A DNA stretch of 64,000 nt from positions 5,000,001 through 5,064,000 of the forward strand of contig NZ_CP022685.1 in assembly GCF_002556545.1 (NCBI RefSeq), written 5' to 3'. A program made the position numbers and the translations under genes. Positions 44,346 through 52,714 of the stretch are shown piece by piece. The notes under the pieces are model-generated. The model was not told where the DNA came from. It worked only from the letters and a program-made list of their open reading frames with translations, and searched no databases. The DNA comes from Streptomyces formicae. GTDB lineage: Bacteria > Actinomycetota > Actinomycetes > Streptomycetales > Streptomycetaceae. The stretch's first letter is position 1, and each line of letters opens with the position of its first letter.

Positions 44346-45701
44346 ATGACCCCTCAGCCGAACCCGCAGGTCGGCGCCGCCGTGAAGGCCGCGGACCGCG
44401 CGCACGTGTTCCACTCCTGGTCCGCACAGGAGCTCATCGACCCGCTCGCCGTCGCCGGTGCCGAAGGCTCGTACTTCTGGGACTACGACGGCAACCGCTA
44501 CCTCGACTTCACCAGCGGCCTCGTCTACACCAACATCGGGTACCAGCACCCGAAGGTCGTCGCCGCGATCCAGGAGCAGGCGGCGACGATGACGACGTTC
44601 GCGCCCGCCTTCGCCGTCGAGGCCCGCTCCGAGGCCGCACGCCTCATCGCCGAGCGGACCCCGGGCGACCTGGACAAGATCTTCTTCACGAACGGCGGCG
44701 CCGACGCCGTCGAGCACGCCACGCGCATGGCCCGTCTGCACACGGGCCGTCCCAAGGTGCTCGCCGCCTACCGCTCGTACCACGGCGGCACCCAGCAGGC
44801 CATCAACCTCACCGGCGACCCGCGCCGCTGGGCCTCCGACACCGGCACCGCGGGCGTCGTCCACTTCTGGGCGCCGTACCTCTACCGCTCCCGGTTCTAC
44901 GCGGAGACCGAGCAGCAGGAGTGCGAGCGCGCGCTCCAGCACCTGGAGGACACCATCGTCTTCGAGGGCCCGCAGACGGTCGCGGCGATCATCCTGGAGA
45001 CGGTCCCCGGCACGGCCGGGATCATGATCCCGCCGCCCGGCTACCTCGCGGGCGTGCGCGCGCTGTGCGACAAGTACGGCATCGTCTTCGTCCTCGACGA
45101 GGTCATGGCCGGTTTCGGCCGCACCGGCGAGTGGTTCGCCGCCGACCTCTTCGACGTCGTGCCGGACCTGATGACCTTCGCCAAGGGTGTGAACTCCGGC
45201 TACGTACCGCTCGGCGGCGTCGCCATCTCCGGGCAGATCGCGGAGACCTTCGCCAAGCGGCCCTACCCGGGCGGCCTCACCTACTCCGGCCACCCGCTGG
45301 CCTGCGCCGCGGCCGTCGCCACGATCAACGTCATGGCGGAGGAGGGCGTCGTCGAGCACGCGGCGAACCTCGGCGCCCAGGTCATCGAGCCGGGCCTGCG
45401 GGCCATCGCCGAGCGCCACCCCTCGGTCGGCGAGGTGCGCGGCGTCGGCATGTTCTGGGCCCTTGAGCTGGTGAAGGACCGGGAGACCCGCGAGCCCCTG
45501 GTCCCCTACAACGCCACCGGCGAGGCGAACGCCCCCATGGCCGCGTTCGGCGCCGCCGCCAAGAAGAACGGCCTGTGGCCCTTCATCAACATGAACCGCA
45601 CCCACGTCGTCCCGCCGTGCAACGTCACGGAGACGGAGGCGAAGGAGGGCCTCGCGGCGCTCGACGCGGCGCTCTCGGTGGCGGACGAGCACGTGAGGTA
45701 G
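44346..45701 (+). CDS. Class III PLP-dependent aminotransferase
   Basis: 451 residues, fold type I. GSYFWDYDGNRYLDFTSGLV at the N-terminus, HPKVVAAIQEQ, the PLP phosphate site FTNGGADAVEHATRMAR, FEGPQTVAAIILETVPG, DEVMAGFGRTGEWFA (Asp for pyridine N) and the Schiff-base Lys in LMTFAKGVNSGYVPLGGV near 280. Resembles omega-amino acid:pyruvate, taurine and putrescine-type transaminases; which substrate is unclear. ATG at 44346. A 17+17 bp inverted repeat and then GntR follow, so this GntR may control it. Confidence 0.9.
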   Translation: MTPQPNPQVGAAVKAADRAHVFHSWSAQELIDPLAVAGAEGSYFWDYDGNRYLDFTSGLVYTNIGYQHPKVVAAIQEQAATMTTFAPAFAVEARSEAARLIAERTPGDLDKIFFTNGGADAVEHATRMARLHTGRPKVLAAYRSYHGGTQQAINLTGDPRRWASDTGTAGVVHFWAPYLYRSRFYAETEQQECERALQHLEDTIVFEGPQTVAAIILETVPGTAGIMIPPPGYLAGVRALCDKYGIVFVLDEVMAGFGRTGEWFAADLFDVVPDLMTFAKGVNSGYVPLGGVAISGQIAETFAKRPYPGGLTYSGHPLACAAAVATINVMAEEGVVEHAANLGAQVIEPGLRAIAERHPSVGEVRGVGMFWALELVKDRETREPLVPYNATGEANAPMAAFGAAAKKNGLWPFINMNRTHVVPPCNVTETEAKEGLAALDAALSVADEHVR

Positions 45702-45718
45702 GACCCCGTGGAACCCCA

Positions 45719-45769
45719 CCACGTAGTCTGACGTGCTCATAAGCAAGAGGACCACGTCAGACTCCGTGG
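45719..45769. promoter_or_regulatory. 17-bp inverted repeat between aminotransferase and GntR genes
   Basis: CCACGTAGTCTGACGTG (45719-45735) and CACGTCAGACTCCGTGG (45753-45769) pair at 16 of 17 positions with a 17-base loop. It starts 17 bp after the aminotransferase stop and ends 10 bp before the GntR start. It could be a terminator, a GntR operator, or both; no T-run follows. Confidence 0.65.
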
Positions 45770-45779
45770 GGGAACCCAG

Positions 45780-46478
45780 ATGCCCGGCACCGACGGCTCC
45801 GCCGTCATCCGCAGCACGCTCCGTCAGCAGATCGCCGACGCGCTCCGCGACGAGATCCTCGCGGGCAGACTAGAGCCGGGCCAGGAGTTCACGGTCAAGG
45901 AGATCGCCGAGCAGTACGGCGTCTCGGCGACGCCGGTCCGCGAGGCCCTGGTGAACCTCACCGCGCAGGGCCTCCTGGACGCCGACCAGCACCGCGGCTT
46001 CCGCGTCCACGAGCACACCCTGGACGACTACCGGGGCATGCTGGAGGCCCGCGGCCTCGTCGCGGACGGCATCTTCCGCGAGCTCATGGCGAACGGCGAC
46101 GCCCGCCCGGACGCGGGCGACGCCCTCATCTCCGTACGCCGCAGGGGCGAGGAGGCGGCCCGCGCGGCCTGCGCGGGCGACCTCAACGTACTGATCGGCT
46201 ACGACCTGCGCTTCTGGCGCGAGCTGAGCGCCCTCTTCGGCAACCCCTACCTCTCCGACTTCCTGCACAGGCTCCGGGTGAAGTCCTGGGTCTGCGCGGT
46301 CACCCACCTGCGGCGCGAGAGCGACCGCAGCGGCGGTGACCTGCGCGGCAGACTCTGGTCGCGGCACACCGAGCTGGTCGACGCGCTGGCGCGGCGCGAT
46401 CCGTGCGGCGCCCACGACATCGTCAGGGAGTACAACGCGCACTCCCTGGGGCTCATCGAGCGGCTGGCCGCTGAATGA
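45780..46478 (+). CDS. GntR-family transcriptional regulator (FCD type)
   Basis: 232 residues. N-terminal winged helix: STLRQQIADALRDEILAGRL, EPGQEFTVKEIAEQYGVSAT (recognition helix around PVREAL), LDADQHRGFRVHEHTLDDY. C-terminal all-helical FCD ligand domain (residues 85-230) with metal/acid-binding Asp and His: the D-x3-H-type triad appears around DLRFWRELSALFGNPYLSDF and RHTELVDALARRDPCGAHDI. It probably senses a small organic acid. ATG at 45780 behind a long inverted repeat; the stop overlaps the start of the glycosyltransferase fusion (ATGA). Confidence 0.9.
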   Translation: MPGTDGSAVIRSTLRQQIADALRDEILAGRLEPGQEFTVKEIAEQYGVSATPVREALVNLTAQGLLDADQHRGFRVHEHTLDDYRGMLEARGLVADGIFRELMANGDARPDAGDALISVRRRGEEAARAACAGDLNVLIGYDLRFWRELSALFGNPYLSDFLHRLRVKSWVCAVTHLRRESDRSGGDLRGRLWSRHTELVDALARRDPCGAHDIVREYNAHSLGLIERLAAE

Positions 46479-48880
46479 GCGTCGATCTTTCGGTCGTCGT
46501 CCCCGCGTACAACGAGGAGCGGCGCCTGGGCCCCACGCTGACCGCGATCCGGGAGCACCTGGAGACGTCGGACCACGGCGAGTGGGAGCTGATCGTCGTG
46601 GACGACGGCTCGACCGACCGCACCGCGGAGGTCGCGGCGGAGATGGCCGCCGACGACCCCCGCGTCCATCTCGTCAGCGGCGACCGCAACCGGGGCAAGG
46701 GCCACGCCCTGCGCCTCGGCGTCCTCGCCTCCTACGGCCGCCTCGTCCTGATCACCGACGCCGACCTCGCCGCCCCCATCGAGGAACTCGACGACCTCGC
46801 CAAGGCGCTCGGCGAGGGCCACGCGGCCGCGATCGGCTCCCGCGCGAGGCCCGGCGCCGACATCGGCACCCACCAGCACCGGCTTCGCGAGCTCCTGGGG
46901 CGCACCGGCAACTTCCTCATACGCACGGTCGCCGTCCCCGGAGTGCGCGACACCCAGTGCGGGTTCAAGCTCTTCGACGGCGACCTGGCCCGTGAGGCGT
47001 TCGCCGAGTCCCGGCTGCGGGGCTGGGGCATCGACGTCGAGATACTGCAGTACTTCCGGCGCGCGGGCTGGCCGGTCGCCGAGGTCCCGGTGCGCTGGTC
47101 CCACCAGGAGGGCTCCAAGGTCCGCCCCCTCGACTACGTCCGCGTCCTCGCCGAACTGACCCTCCTGAAGGCGCGTGCCGTCCGTCGCGCCGACGTCCTG
47201 GCCGCGGCCTTCTTCCTGGCCCTCTCCTTCGTGCTCTTCTCGGGCCGCTGGGTGGATCCCGGCGGGCGCTACATCCCCGACTCCATGCAGGACCAGAACC
47301 AGTGGGAGTGGTTCTTCGCGGTGACGGCCGACAACGTCCGCCACCTGCACAACCCCCTGTTCACCACCCTCCAGAACTTCCCCGACGGCGTGAACCTCAT
47401 GGCCAACACGGTCATGCTCGGCCTCTCCGTCCCGCTGGCCCCCGTGACCTGGCTGTTCGGGCCCGCGGTCGCCCTGAACGTGGCGATGACCGGGGGGCTC
47501 GCCGCCACCGCCGTCGCCTGGTACTGGCTGATCCTGCGGCGGCTCGTACGCCACCGGGGCGCGGCCGCCGTCGGCGCGGCCCTCGCCGCCTTCGCGCCCC
47601 CGATGGTCAGCCACGCGAACGCCCACCCCAACTTCATCGTCCTGTTCATGATCCCGCTGATCGTCGACAGGGCGCTGCGGCTCTGCGAGGGCACCCGCGT
47701 CGTCCACGACGGGGTGCTGCTCGGCCTCTTCGTGACGTACCAGATCTTCCTGGGCGAGGAGCCGCTGCTGCTCGCCGCGCTCGGCATGCTGCTCTTCGCC
47801 GTCGGTTACGCGGTGGCCCGCCCCGACCTGGCGCGCGCGGCGTGGCGGCCGCTGGCCAAGGGCATCGGGGTCGCCCTCGCGGTGACCGTGCCGCTCGTCG
47901 CGTACCCGCTGTGGTGGCAGTTCTTCGGCGCGCAGAGCTACAAGAGCGTGCTGCACGGCGACAACGCGGGCAACAGCCCGCTCGCCCTGATCTCCTTCGC
48001 CGAGCGCTCCCTGGCGGGCAGCAAGGAGAGCGTCCAGGGCCTCGCCATGAACCCCACCGAGGAGAACGCGTTCTTCGGCTGGCCGCTGGTGGCGCTCTGC
48101 TTCGCGATCGTCGTACGCCTCTGGGACCGCGCCGTCGTCAAGGCGCTCGCGTTCACGGCGTGCGGCGCCGCGCTGCTCTCCCTCGGGCCGAAGTTCCGCA
48201 TTCCGCTGACGGACATCGTGCTGCCGGGGCCCTGGAAGGCGCTCGCGGGGCGGCCGCTCTTCGAATCGGTCATCGAATCGCGGGTGGCGATGGTGTGCGC
48301 CCCGGCGCTCGGCATGCTCCTCGCGCTGGCGCTCGCGCGGCTGCTCGCATCGCGGTGGCGGGGGCGCCGCCTGGGGCTCGCGGCCGTCGCCCTCGCGCTC
48401 CTGCCGATCGTGCCCGCGCCGCTGAAGGCCGTGGACCGGATCGACGTGCCGCCGTTCATCGCGGACGGCACCTGGCGGAAGTACCTCGGCCCCGACGAGA
48501 CGCTCGTCCCGGTGCCCGTCCCCGACCCGGCGAGCGCCGAGGCCCTGCACTGGCAGACCACCGCCGACCTGGGCTTCCGCCTCCCCGGCGGCTACTTCAA
48601 CGGCCCCTGGGGCCCGGACCGCGTCGGCATCTACGGACCCTCGCCGCGCAACACCTCCAACCTCCTGCACGACGTCGCCGAACTCGGCCGCGTACCCAAG
48701 GCCACGCCCCCCTGGCGGGCCGCCGCCCGACAGGACCTGGCGTTCTGGAAGGCGGGCCTCCTCGTCCTCGCGCCGCAGCGGCACGACACGGAACTGCGCG
48801 CGACCGTGGACGCGCTCCTTGGCCGCCCCGGAAAGTGGGTAGGCGGAGTATGGATCTGGGACCTGCACGACGGTCCCTGA
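46475..48880 (+). CDS. GT2 polyprenyl-phosphate glycosyltransferase fused to a GT-C-like membrane domain
   Basis: 801 residues in two parts. Residues 1-240 are a GT2 dolichyl/polyprenyl-phosphate sugar transferase: SVVVPAYNEERRLGPTLTAI, VVDDGSTDRTAEV, LITDADLAAPIEELDDLAKA, CGFKLFDGDLAREAFAESRL and the C-terminal basic AEVPVRWSHQEGSK. Residues 245-800 hold about ten hydrophobic helices with large loops, including DQNQWEWFFAVTADNVRHLH near the start, as in GT-C enzymes, which use polyprenyl-phosphate sugars. One polypeptide could thus make and use a lipid-linked sugar at the membrane. Starts inside the GntR stop (ATGA), an unusual pairing. Confidence 0.82.
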   Translation: MSVDLSVVVPAYNEERRLGPTLTAIREHLETSDHGEWELIVVDDGSTDRTAEVAAEMAADDPRVHLVSGDRNRGKGHALRLGVLASYGRLVLITDADLAAPIEELDDLAKALGEGHAAAIGSRARPGADIGTHQHRLRELLGRTGNFLIRTVAVPGVRDTQCGFKLFDGDLAREAFAESRLRGWGIDVEILQYFRRAGWPVAEVPVRWSHQEGSKVRPLDYVRVLAELTLLKARAVRRADVLAAAFFLALSFVLFSGRWVDPGGRYIPDSMQDQNQWEWFFAVTADNVRHLHNPLFTTLQNFPDGVNLMANTVMLGLSVPLAPVTWLFGPAVALNVAMTGGLAATAVAWYWLILRRLVRHRGAAAVGAALAAFAPPMVSHANAHPNFIVLFMIPLIVDRALRLCEGTRVVHDGVLLGLFVTYQIFLGEEPLLLAALGMLLFAVGYAVARPDLARAAWRPLAKGIGVALAVTVPLVAYPLWWQFFGAQSYKSVLHGDNAGNSPLALISFAERSLAGSKESVQGLAMNPTEENAFFGWPLVALCFAIVVRLWDRAVVKALAFTACGAALLSLGPKFRIPLTDIVLPGPWKALAGRPLFESVIESRVAMVCAPALGMLLALALARLLASRWRGRRLGLAAVALALLPIVPAPLKAVDRIDVPPFIADGTWRKYLGPDETLVPVPVPDPASAEALHWQTTADLGFRLPGGYFNGPWGPDRVGIYGPSPRNTSNLLHDVAELGRVPKATPPWRAAARQDLAFWKAGLLVLAPQRHDTELRATVDALLGRPGKWVGGVWIWDLHDGP

Positions 48881-48971
48881 CCGGGCCGCCGCCCGACTAC
48901 GCTGCCTGCACGCGAGGCAACGCACGACGTCCGATGTCCGATGTCCACCGAGCCGACCCGAGGAGTCCTTC

Positions 48972-49622
48972 TTGGCCTGCGACCTGTGGCTGGTCCCGCT
49001 CGTCGATGTGTTGTGCCACAGCCCCGACAACCCCTTCGCGGAAGAGATCGCCGCCTACGACAAGGCGCTGCACGAGGCCGGACTGCCGCCGGTCCCCGTC
49101 TTCTCCTACATGCCGGGCCTGTCCGGCGACGTCGCCCCGGTGGCGGGGTTCGACTACGACGCGCTGCACTTCCTGCGCCGCGCCTACCTGCTGCGGATCT
49201 GCGGTCTCGAAGTCACACCCGTCGACGAACTGGGCGGCGACTACGAACAGCTCCTGGAGATGTTCGACGCCACGGCCCAGCAGTCGCACCTGGTCTGGCA
49301 CTACGACCACGCCGGCGCGTACGTCCCCGTGGACTTCCCCGCGCCGCTGTCCAACGACGAACTCCTCGCGGGCGGCGGCCCGCTGGGCTCCGCCCAGGCG
49401 CTCCTGCGCGAGCTGGAGTTCGTGGCCCCCTCGATCGGCATAGACCCGGCGAACCCACCCCTGGCACCGACCCCACCCGCGGGCCCCACGTCCCTGGAGG
49501 AACCGGCGGCCCCGGCCCCACCGGACGAAAGCCCCTTCGCCCGCGAACGCCACGTCTGGCTGGGCCTGCACGCGGCGACGACGAGGAGCCTGGCACAGGG
49601 CTCGATGATCATCTACAGCTGA
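48972..49622 (+). CDS. Hypothetical protein with TTG start
   Basis: 216 residues from the TTG at 48972 (AGGAG seven bases upstream). The first 150 residues have a regular alpha/beta look: ACDLWLVPLVDVLCHSPDNP, DYDALHFLRRAYLLRICGLE, VDELGGDYEQLLEMFDATAQ. A Pro-rich stretch (AP.PP.GP, about 158-185) and a short helix end it. No signal peptide and no membrane segment. I do not recognise a family or active site. It lies 91 bp after the glycosyltransferase fusion, so co-transcription is possible, and a double terminator follows. Confidence 0.65.
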   Translation: MACDLWLVPLVDVLCHSPDNPFAEEIAAYDKALHEAGLPPVPVFSYMPGLSGDVAPVAGFDYDALHFLRRAYLLRICGLEVTPVDELGGDYEQLLEMFDATAQQSHLVWHYDHAGAYVPVDFPAPLSNDELLAGGGPLGSAQALLRELEFVAPSIGIDPANPPLAPTPPAGPTSLEEPAAPAPPDESPFARERHVWLGLHAATTRSLAQGSMIIYS

Positions 49623-49648
49623 GCAGCATCAGCCTGTCCGGCGGCTGT

Positions 49649-49737
49649 CGGACGGGCTGGGCGGGAGATTCCAGCCCGTCCGGCGTTTGAGGACGAACTC
49701 GGCGGAGCCGGTGACAGACATCAGCACCGGCTCCGCC
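49649..49737. terminator. Two consecutive terminator hairpins, including a family B repeat
   Basis: Hairpin 1: CGGACGGGCTGG / CCAGCCCGTCCG (49649-49682), whose right side begins the family B repeat (AGCCCGTCCGGCGTTTGAGG) of 20866. Hairpin 2: GGCGGAGCCGGTG / CACCGGCTCCGCC (49701-49737), perfect 13 bp, 11-base loop. They sit between converging genes. Confidence 0.8.
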
Positions 49738-49746
49738 AAGTCCGCC

Positions 49747-50550
49747 TCACCGAGGCTCAGGCGGCCGCTGCCGAGGCATATTGGGCCGGGCCCCCGGCGG
49801 CGGCAGAGCGAACCGCCCCGGCTGCGACGGCACCTCCCCCCGGGAGCCCCCCGGCACCATCGCCTGCATGACCAGCGGCACGGGCCCCGCCCGGAACTCC
49901 ACCATCCAGTCCGTCGTCTCCGACCGCACGAGCTCCGTCACGTCCTCGGAGAACTTCCGCAGCACCCCGAGGCACCGCTCGGCCGCCTCCCCGGCCGTGC
50001 CCTCCGTGGGCCCGAGCACCTCTCGTACGCTCTCGGAGGCCCAGTCGAACTGGAGCACCTGGAGCCGCCGCTGCACGGCCTGCGCGGTGGCCACGTTCCG
50101 CATCCAGCCGGACGTCAGGCCGAAGAACCGGTCGCACCCCACGCACGCCACCCCGGCGAGCAGGGAGACGAAGCCCCAGTCCGCGACGGACCCCACGGCC
50201 CCCACCAGGTCGAGGAGCGGCAGCACGCCCGCCCCCACGGCACCCAGCGCGGCCCCGGCCCGCAGCAGCCGGGCCCCGCGCCGCTTCCAGCCGCGGTCGG
50301 CGAGGTACCACTCGGCGGTGTTCAGCGCGCCGCGCTCCACCCAGCGGTACAGCTCGTCGAGGCGCTCGGCGGGCTCGCCCCAGTCACCGAGGGGGAAGGC
50401 CCGGCCGGTGAGGTCACCGAGCCGGGGTTCCCGCGCGTCCCGCGCGTCCTTCGCACCCCCGGTGCCCGCCGCGTCCCCGGCTTCCCGCTGCGCGCCCGCG
50501 CCCTGCCCCTCCTGGGGCACCCCCTCGGGCTGCATCTCCGGCTGGCTCAC
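49747..50550 (-). CDS. SLATT-domain membrane protein
   Basis: 267 residues from GTG at 50550, which has AGAGGGAG eight bases upstream; an ATG at 50583 would add 11 residues without a site. A long Gln/Gly/Ala-rich N-terminus, then RLDELYRWVERGALNTAEWY and two adjacent membrane helices (ARLLRAGAALGAVGAGVLPL and DWGFVSLLAGVACVGCDRFF), then a helical C-terminus ending in a Pro-rich tail. This is the SLATT pattern; SLATT proteins are thought to be pore-forming effectors in conflict systems, but streptomycetes keep this copy beside ybaB-recR, so a housekeeping role is as likely. Confidence 0.78.
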   Translation of the reverse strand: MSQPEMQPEGVPQEGQGAGAQREAGDAAGTGGAKDARDAREPRLGDLTGRAFPLGDWGEPAERLDELYRWVERGALNTAEWYLADRGWKRRGARLLRAGAALGAVGAGVLPLLDLVGAVGSVADWGFVSLLAGVACVGCDRFFGLTSGWMRNVATAQAVQRRLQVLQFDWASESVREVLGPTEGTAGEAAERCLGVLRKFSEDVTELVRSETTDWMVEFRAGPVPLVMQAMVPGGSRGEVPSQPGRFALPPPGARPNMPRQRPPEPR

Positions 50551-50855
50551 CCGGCACTCCCTCTTACGTCTTCGACAGCTCATTGCGGGATCCTGCGCGA
50601 GCCCCTCCGCGCGGCCTCCGCGTGACGACTGGTGCTGTTGGTGCGCAGCACCCCTTCCTACCGCCCAATGGGTGGCCATGAGCTCGCTTTCGCGGCTTTT
50701 CCGCCCGGAAGAGCTGCTTGATCAGGTATAGGAGGACGCTCGATCTCACTCGAAAGAGTGCTGGAGCGAGGGGACCCCCGACCACGTAGGCTCATTCCAG
50801 GCGGAAACCCCGCTTTCGAACCGACTCGACGACCGTGCGAAACCAGGAGCTGATC
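50551..50855. other. Divergent promoter region between SLATT and ybaB genes
   Basis: 305 bp. It holds a hairpin GGTGCTG...CAGCACC near 50634-50655, an AT-richer stretch (GCTTGATCAGGTATAGGAG, 50712-50732) that is a plausible promoter for ybaB, and no gene. I looked for an SRP RNA, since scr lies near dnaX-ybaB-recR in some bacteria, and did not find its conserved core. Confidence 0.4.
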
Positions 50856-51197
50856 GTGATCCCCGGTGGTGGCCAGCCCAACATGCAGCAGCTGCTCCAG
50901 CAGGCCCAGAAGATGCAGCAGGACCTCGCGAACGCGCAGGAGGAGCTTGCGCGCACGGAGGTCGAAGGACAGGCGGGCGGCGGCCTCGTCAAGGCGACGG
51001 TCAACGGCTCCGGCGAGCTGCGGGGCCTGGTGATCGACCCCAAGGCGGTCGACCCGGAGGACACCGAGACGCTGGCCGACCTGGTCGTGGCAGCGGTCCA
51101 GGCGGCCAACGAGAACGCGCAGGCGCTCCAGCAGCAGAAGCTCGGCCCGCTCGCGCAGGGCCTGGGCGGCGGCGGCATCCCGGGTCTCCCGTTCTGA
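50856..51197 (+). CDS. ybaB: YbaB/EbfC nucleoid-associated protein
   Basis: 113 residues from GTG at 50856 with an AGGAG site seven bases before; the GTG at 50835 would add seven residues ahead. DNA-binding dimer of the YbaB family: [20 protein letters not shown] (long first helix), [20 protein letters not shown] (beta), [19 protein letters not shown] (second helix). C-terminal [10 protein letters not shown] is Gly-rich. It is immediately upstream of recR, the standard pairing. The 3' end is followed by three further in-frame copies of its last 18 bp (51198-51251). Confidence 0.94.
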   Translation: MIPGGGQPNMQQLLQQAQKMQQDLANAQEELARTEVEGQAGGGLVKATVNGSGELRGLVIDPKAVDPEDTETLADLVVAAVQAANENAQALQQQKLGPLAQGLGGGGIPGLPF

Positions 51198-51251
51198 CCG
51201 GGGCTCCCGTCCTGGCCGGGTCTCCCGTTCCGGCCGGGCCTGCCGTTCCGG
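51180..51251 (+). repeat. 18-bp tandem repeat (four copies) starting inside ybaB
   Basis: Units begin at 51180, 51198, 51216 and 51234, each like CCGGGTCTCCCGTTCCGG. The first ends with the ybaB TGA; in the others that codon is TGG or CGG. Read on through, they would encode PGLP again and again, in frame. Confidence 0.88.
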
Positions 51252-51339
51252 CCTTCTGAACCTTCTGACCTTCTAAGAACCCCCCGGGCCAACTACCGTA
51301 CGTACCAAGCAGGGCCCGTACCCCCAGAAAGGCGTTCCG

Positions 51340-51939
51340 TTGTACGAAGGCGTGGTCCAGGACCTCATCGACGAGCTGGGCAGACTGCCCGGCGTCGGTC
51401 CCAAGAGCGCGCAGCGGATCGCCTTCCACATCCTCCAGGCGGAGCCCACGGACGTACGCCGTCTCGCGCACGCCCTGCTCGAGGTGAAGGACAAGGTCCG
51501 CTTCTGCGCGACCTGCGGGAACGTCGCGCAGGAAGAGCTCTGCAACATCTGCCGCGACCCGCGCCGCGACCTCTCGGTCATCTGTGTGGTCGAGGAGCCG
51601 AAGGACGTCGTGGCGATCGAGCGGACCCGTGAGTTCCGGGGCAAGTACCACGTCCTGGGCGGCGCGATCAGCCCCATCGAGGGGGTGGGCCCGGACGATC
51701 TGCGCATACGGGAACTGCTCGCACGCCTCGCGGACGGCACGGTCACGGAGCTGATCCTGGCCACCGACCCGAACCTGGAGGGCGAGGCCACGGCGACGTA
51801 CCTCGCCCGCATGATCAAGCCCATGGGCCTGAAGGTCACCCGCCTGGCCAGCGGGCTCCCTGTCGGGGGAGATCTGGAATACGCGGACGAGGTCACCCTG
51901 GGCCGCGCCTTCGAGGGGAGACGACTCCTAGATGTCTGA
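51340..51939 (+). CDS. recR: Recombination mediator RecR
   Basis: With RecF and RecO loads RecA onto gapped DNA. 199 residues. N-terminal helix-hairpin-helix [20 protein letters not shown], zinc finger with four Cys ([20 protein letters not shown]), Toprim domain ([40 protein letters not shown]) and the C-terminal Walker-B-like [21 protein letters not shown] start at 51340 with AGAAAGG upstream. It ends inside the DUF5063 gene (8-bp overlap), so both are co-translated. It follows ybaB after a repeat-filled gap of 142 bp. Confidence 0.96.
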   Translation: MYEGVVQDLIDELGRLPGVGPKSAQRIAFHILQAEPTDVRRLAHALLEVKDKVRFCATCGNVAQEELCNICRDPRRDLSVICVVEEPKDVVAIERTREFRGKYHVLGGAISPIEGVGPDDLRIRELLARLADGTVTELILATDPNLEGEATATYLARMIKPMGLKVTRLASGLPVGGDLEYADEVTLGRAFEGRRLLDV

Positions 51940-52591
51940 CGCCACGCTGCACGCGATCGCCCAGAACCCGGACGACTTCGCGGTACAGATCTCCGACCAG
52001 ATCGAGAGCTTCATCGTCTCGGTCAGGGAGGTCGCCAAGGGCGACGAGCCGGACTCGGCCGTGCCCTTCCTCCTCCTGGAGGTCTCCCAACTGCTCCTGG
52101 CGGGCGGCCGCCTGGGCGCCCACGAGGACATCGTTCCCGAGGAGCGCTACGAGCCGGACCTCGGCCCGGAACAGGACGTGGACGACCTCCGCGAGCGCCT
52201 CGCGGCCCTCCTCGACCCGGTGGACGTCTACTCCGAGGTCTTCGACCCGTACGAGCCCCGCAAGGCGCCCGTCGCCCACCGCATCTCGGACGACTTCGCC
52301 GACGTGGTCGCCGACCTCTCCCACGGCCTGGCGCACTACCGCGCGGGACGCACGGTGGAGGCCCTGTGGTGGTGGCAGTTCTCGTACTTCTCCAACTGGG
52401 GAAGCACGGCGTCGGCCGCCCTGCGCGCCCTCCAGTCGCTGGTCGCCCACGTCCGCCTCAACCAGCCCCTAGAGGACCTCGACGGCCTGGACACGGACGA
52501 GGACCTGACCGAGGCGGCGCTGGAGGAGGAGGCGGGCAAGGTCATGGCGGAGGAGATCGCGGGGCCGCTGGGGCTGCGGACCGTCAAGTAG
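51932..52591 (+). CDS. DUF5063 family protein
   Basis: 219 residues, soluble, mostly helical and acidic. [60 protein letters not shown] match the DUF5063 pattern of actinobacteria, where this gene regularly overlaps recR as here (8 bp). Function unknown; the fixed pairing with recR points to a DNA-repair or ordered-expression link, but this is inference. The Trp-rich segment [11 protein letters not shown] stands out as a likely hydrophobic core. No metal or catalytic motif. Confidence 0.82.
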   Translation: MSDATLHAIAQNPDDFAVQISDQIESFIVSVREVAKGDEPDSAVPFLLLEVSQLLLAGGRLGAHEDIVPEERYEPDLGPEQDVDDLRERLAALLDPVDVYSEVFDPYEPRKAPVAHRISDDFADVVADLSHGLAHYRAGRTVEALWWWQFSYFSNWGSTASAALRALQSLVAHVRLNQPLEDLDGLDTDEDLTEAALEEEAGKVMAEEIAGPLGLRTVK

Positions 52592-52714
52592 CGCCCGCGC
52601 GCGGCCGGGCGGCGCCTGCATACGGCGTAGATGGCGGTCGGCACCCTTGGCAGCGCCGACGGGGACGGCCCAGGATTGCGGCAGTGGGTCACCGGGGGAC
52701 ACCAGGGGGTCGCC

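Noticed and set aside
50551..50855. Possible SRP RNA (scr) or other small RNA near ybaB-recR
   Set aside because: The conserved 4.5S RNA core was not found on either strand; only a short GGTGCTG hairpin is present.
52631..52714. Upstream extension of the globin gene to ATG 52631
   Set aside because: Gly-rich non-conserved start; ATG at 52715 has AGGGGG at good spacing and starts close to the globin fold.
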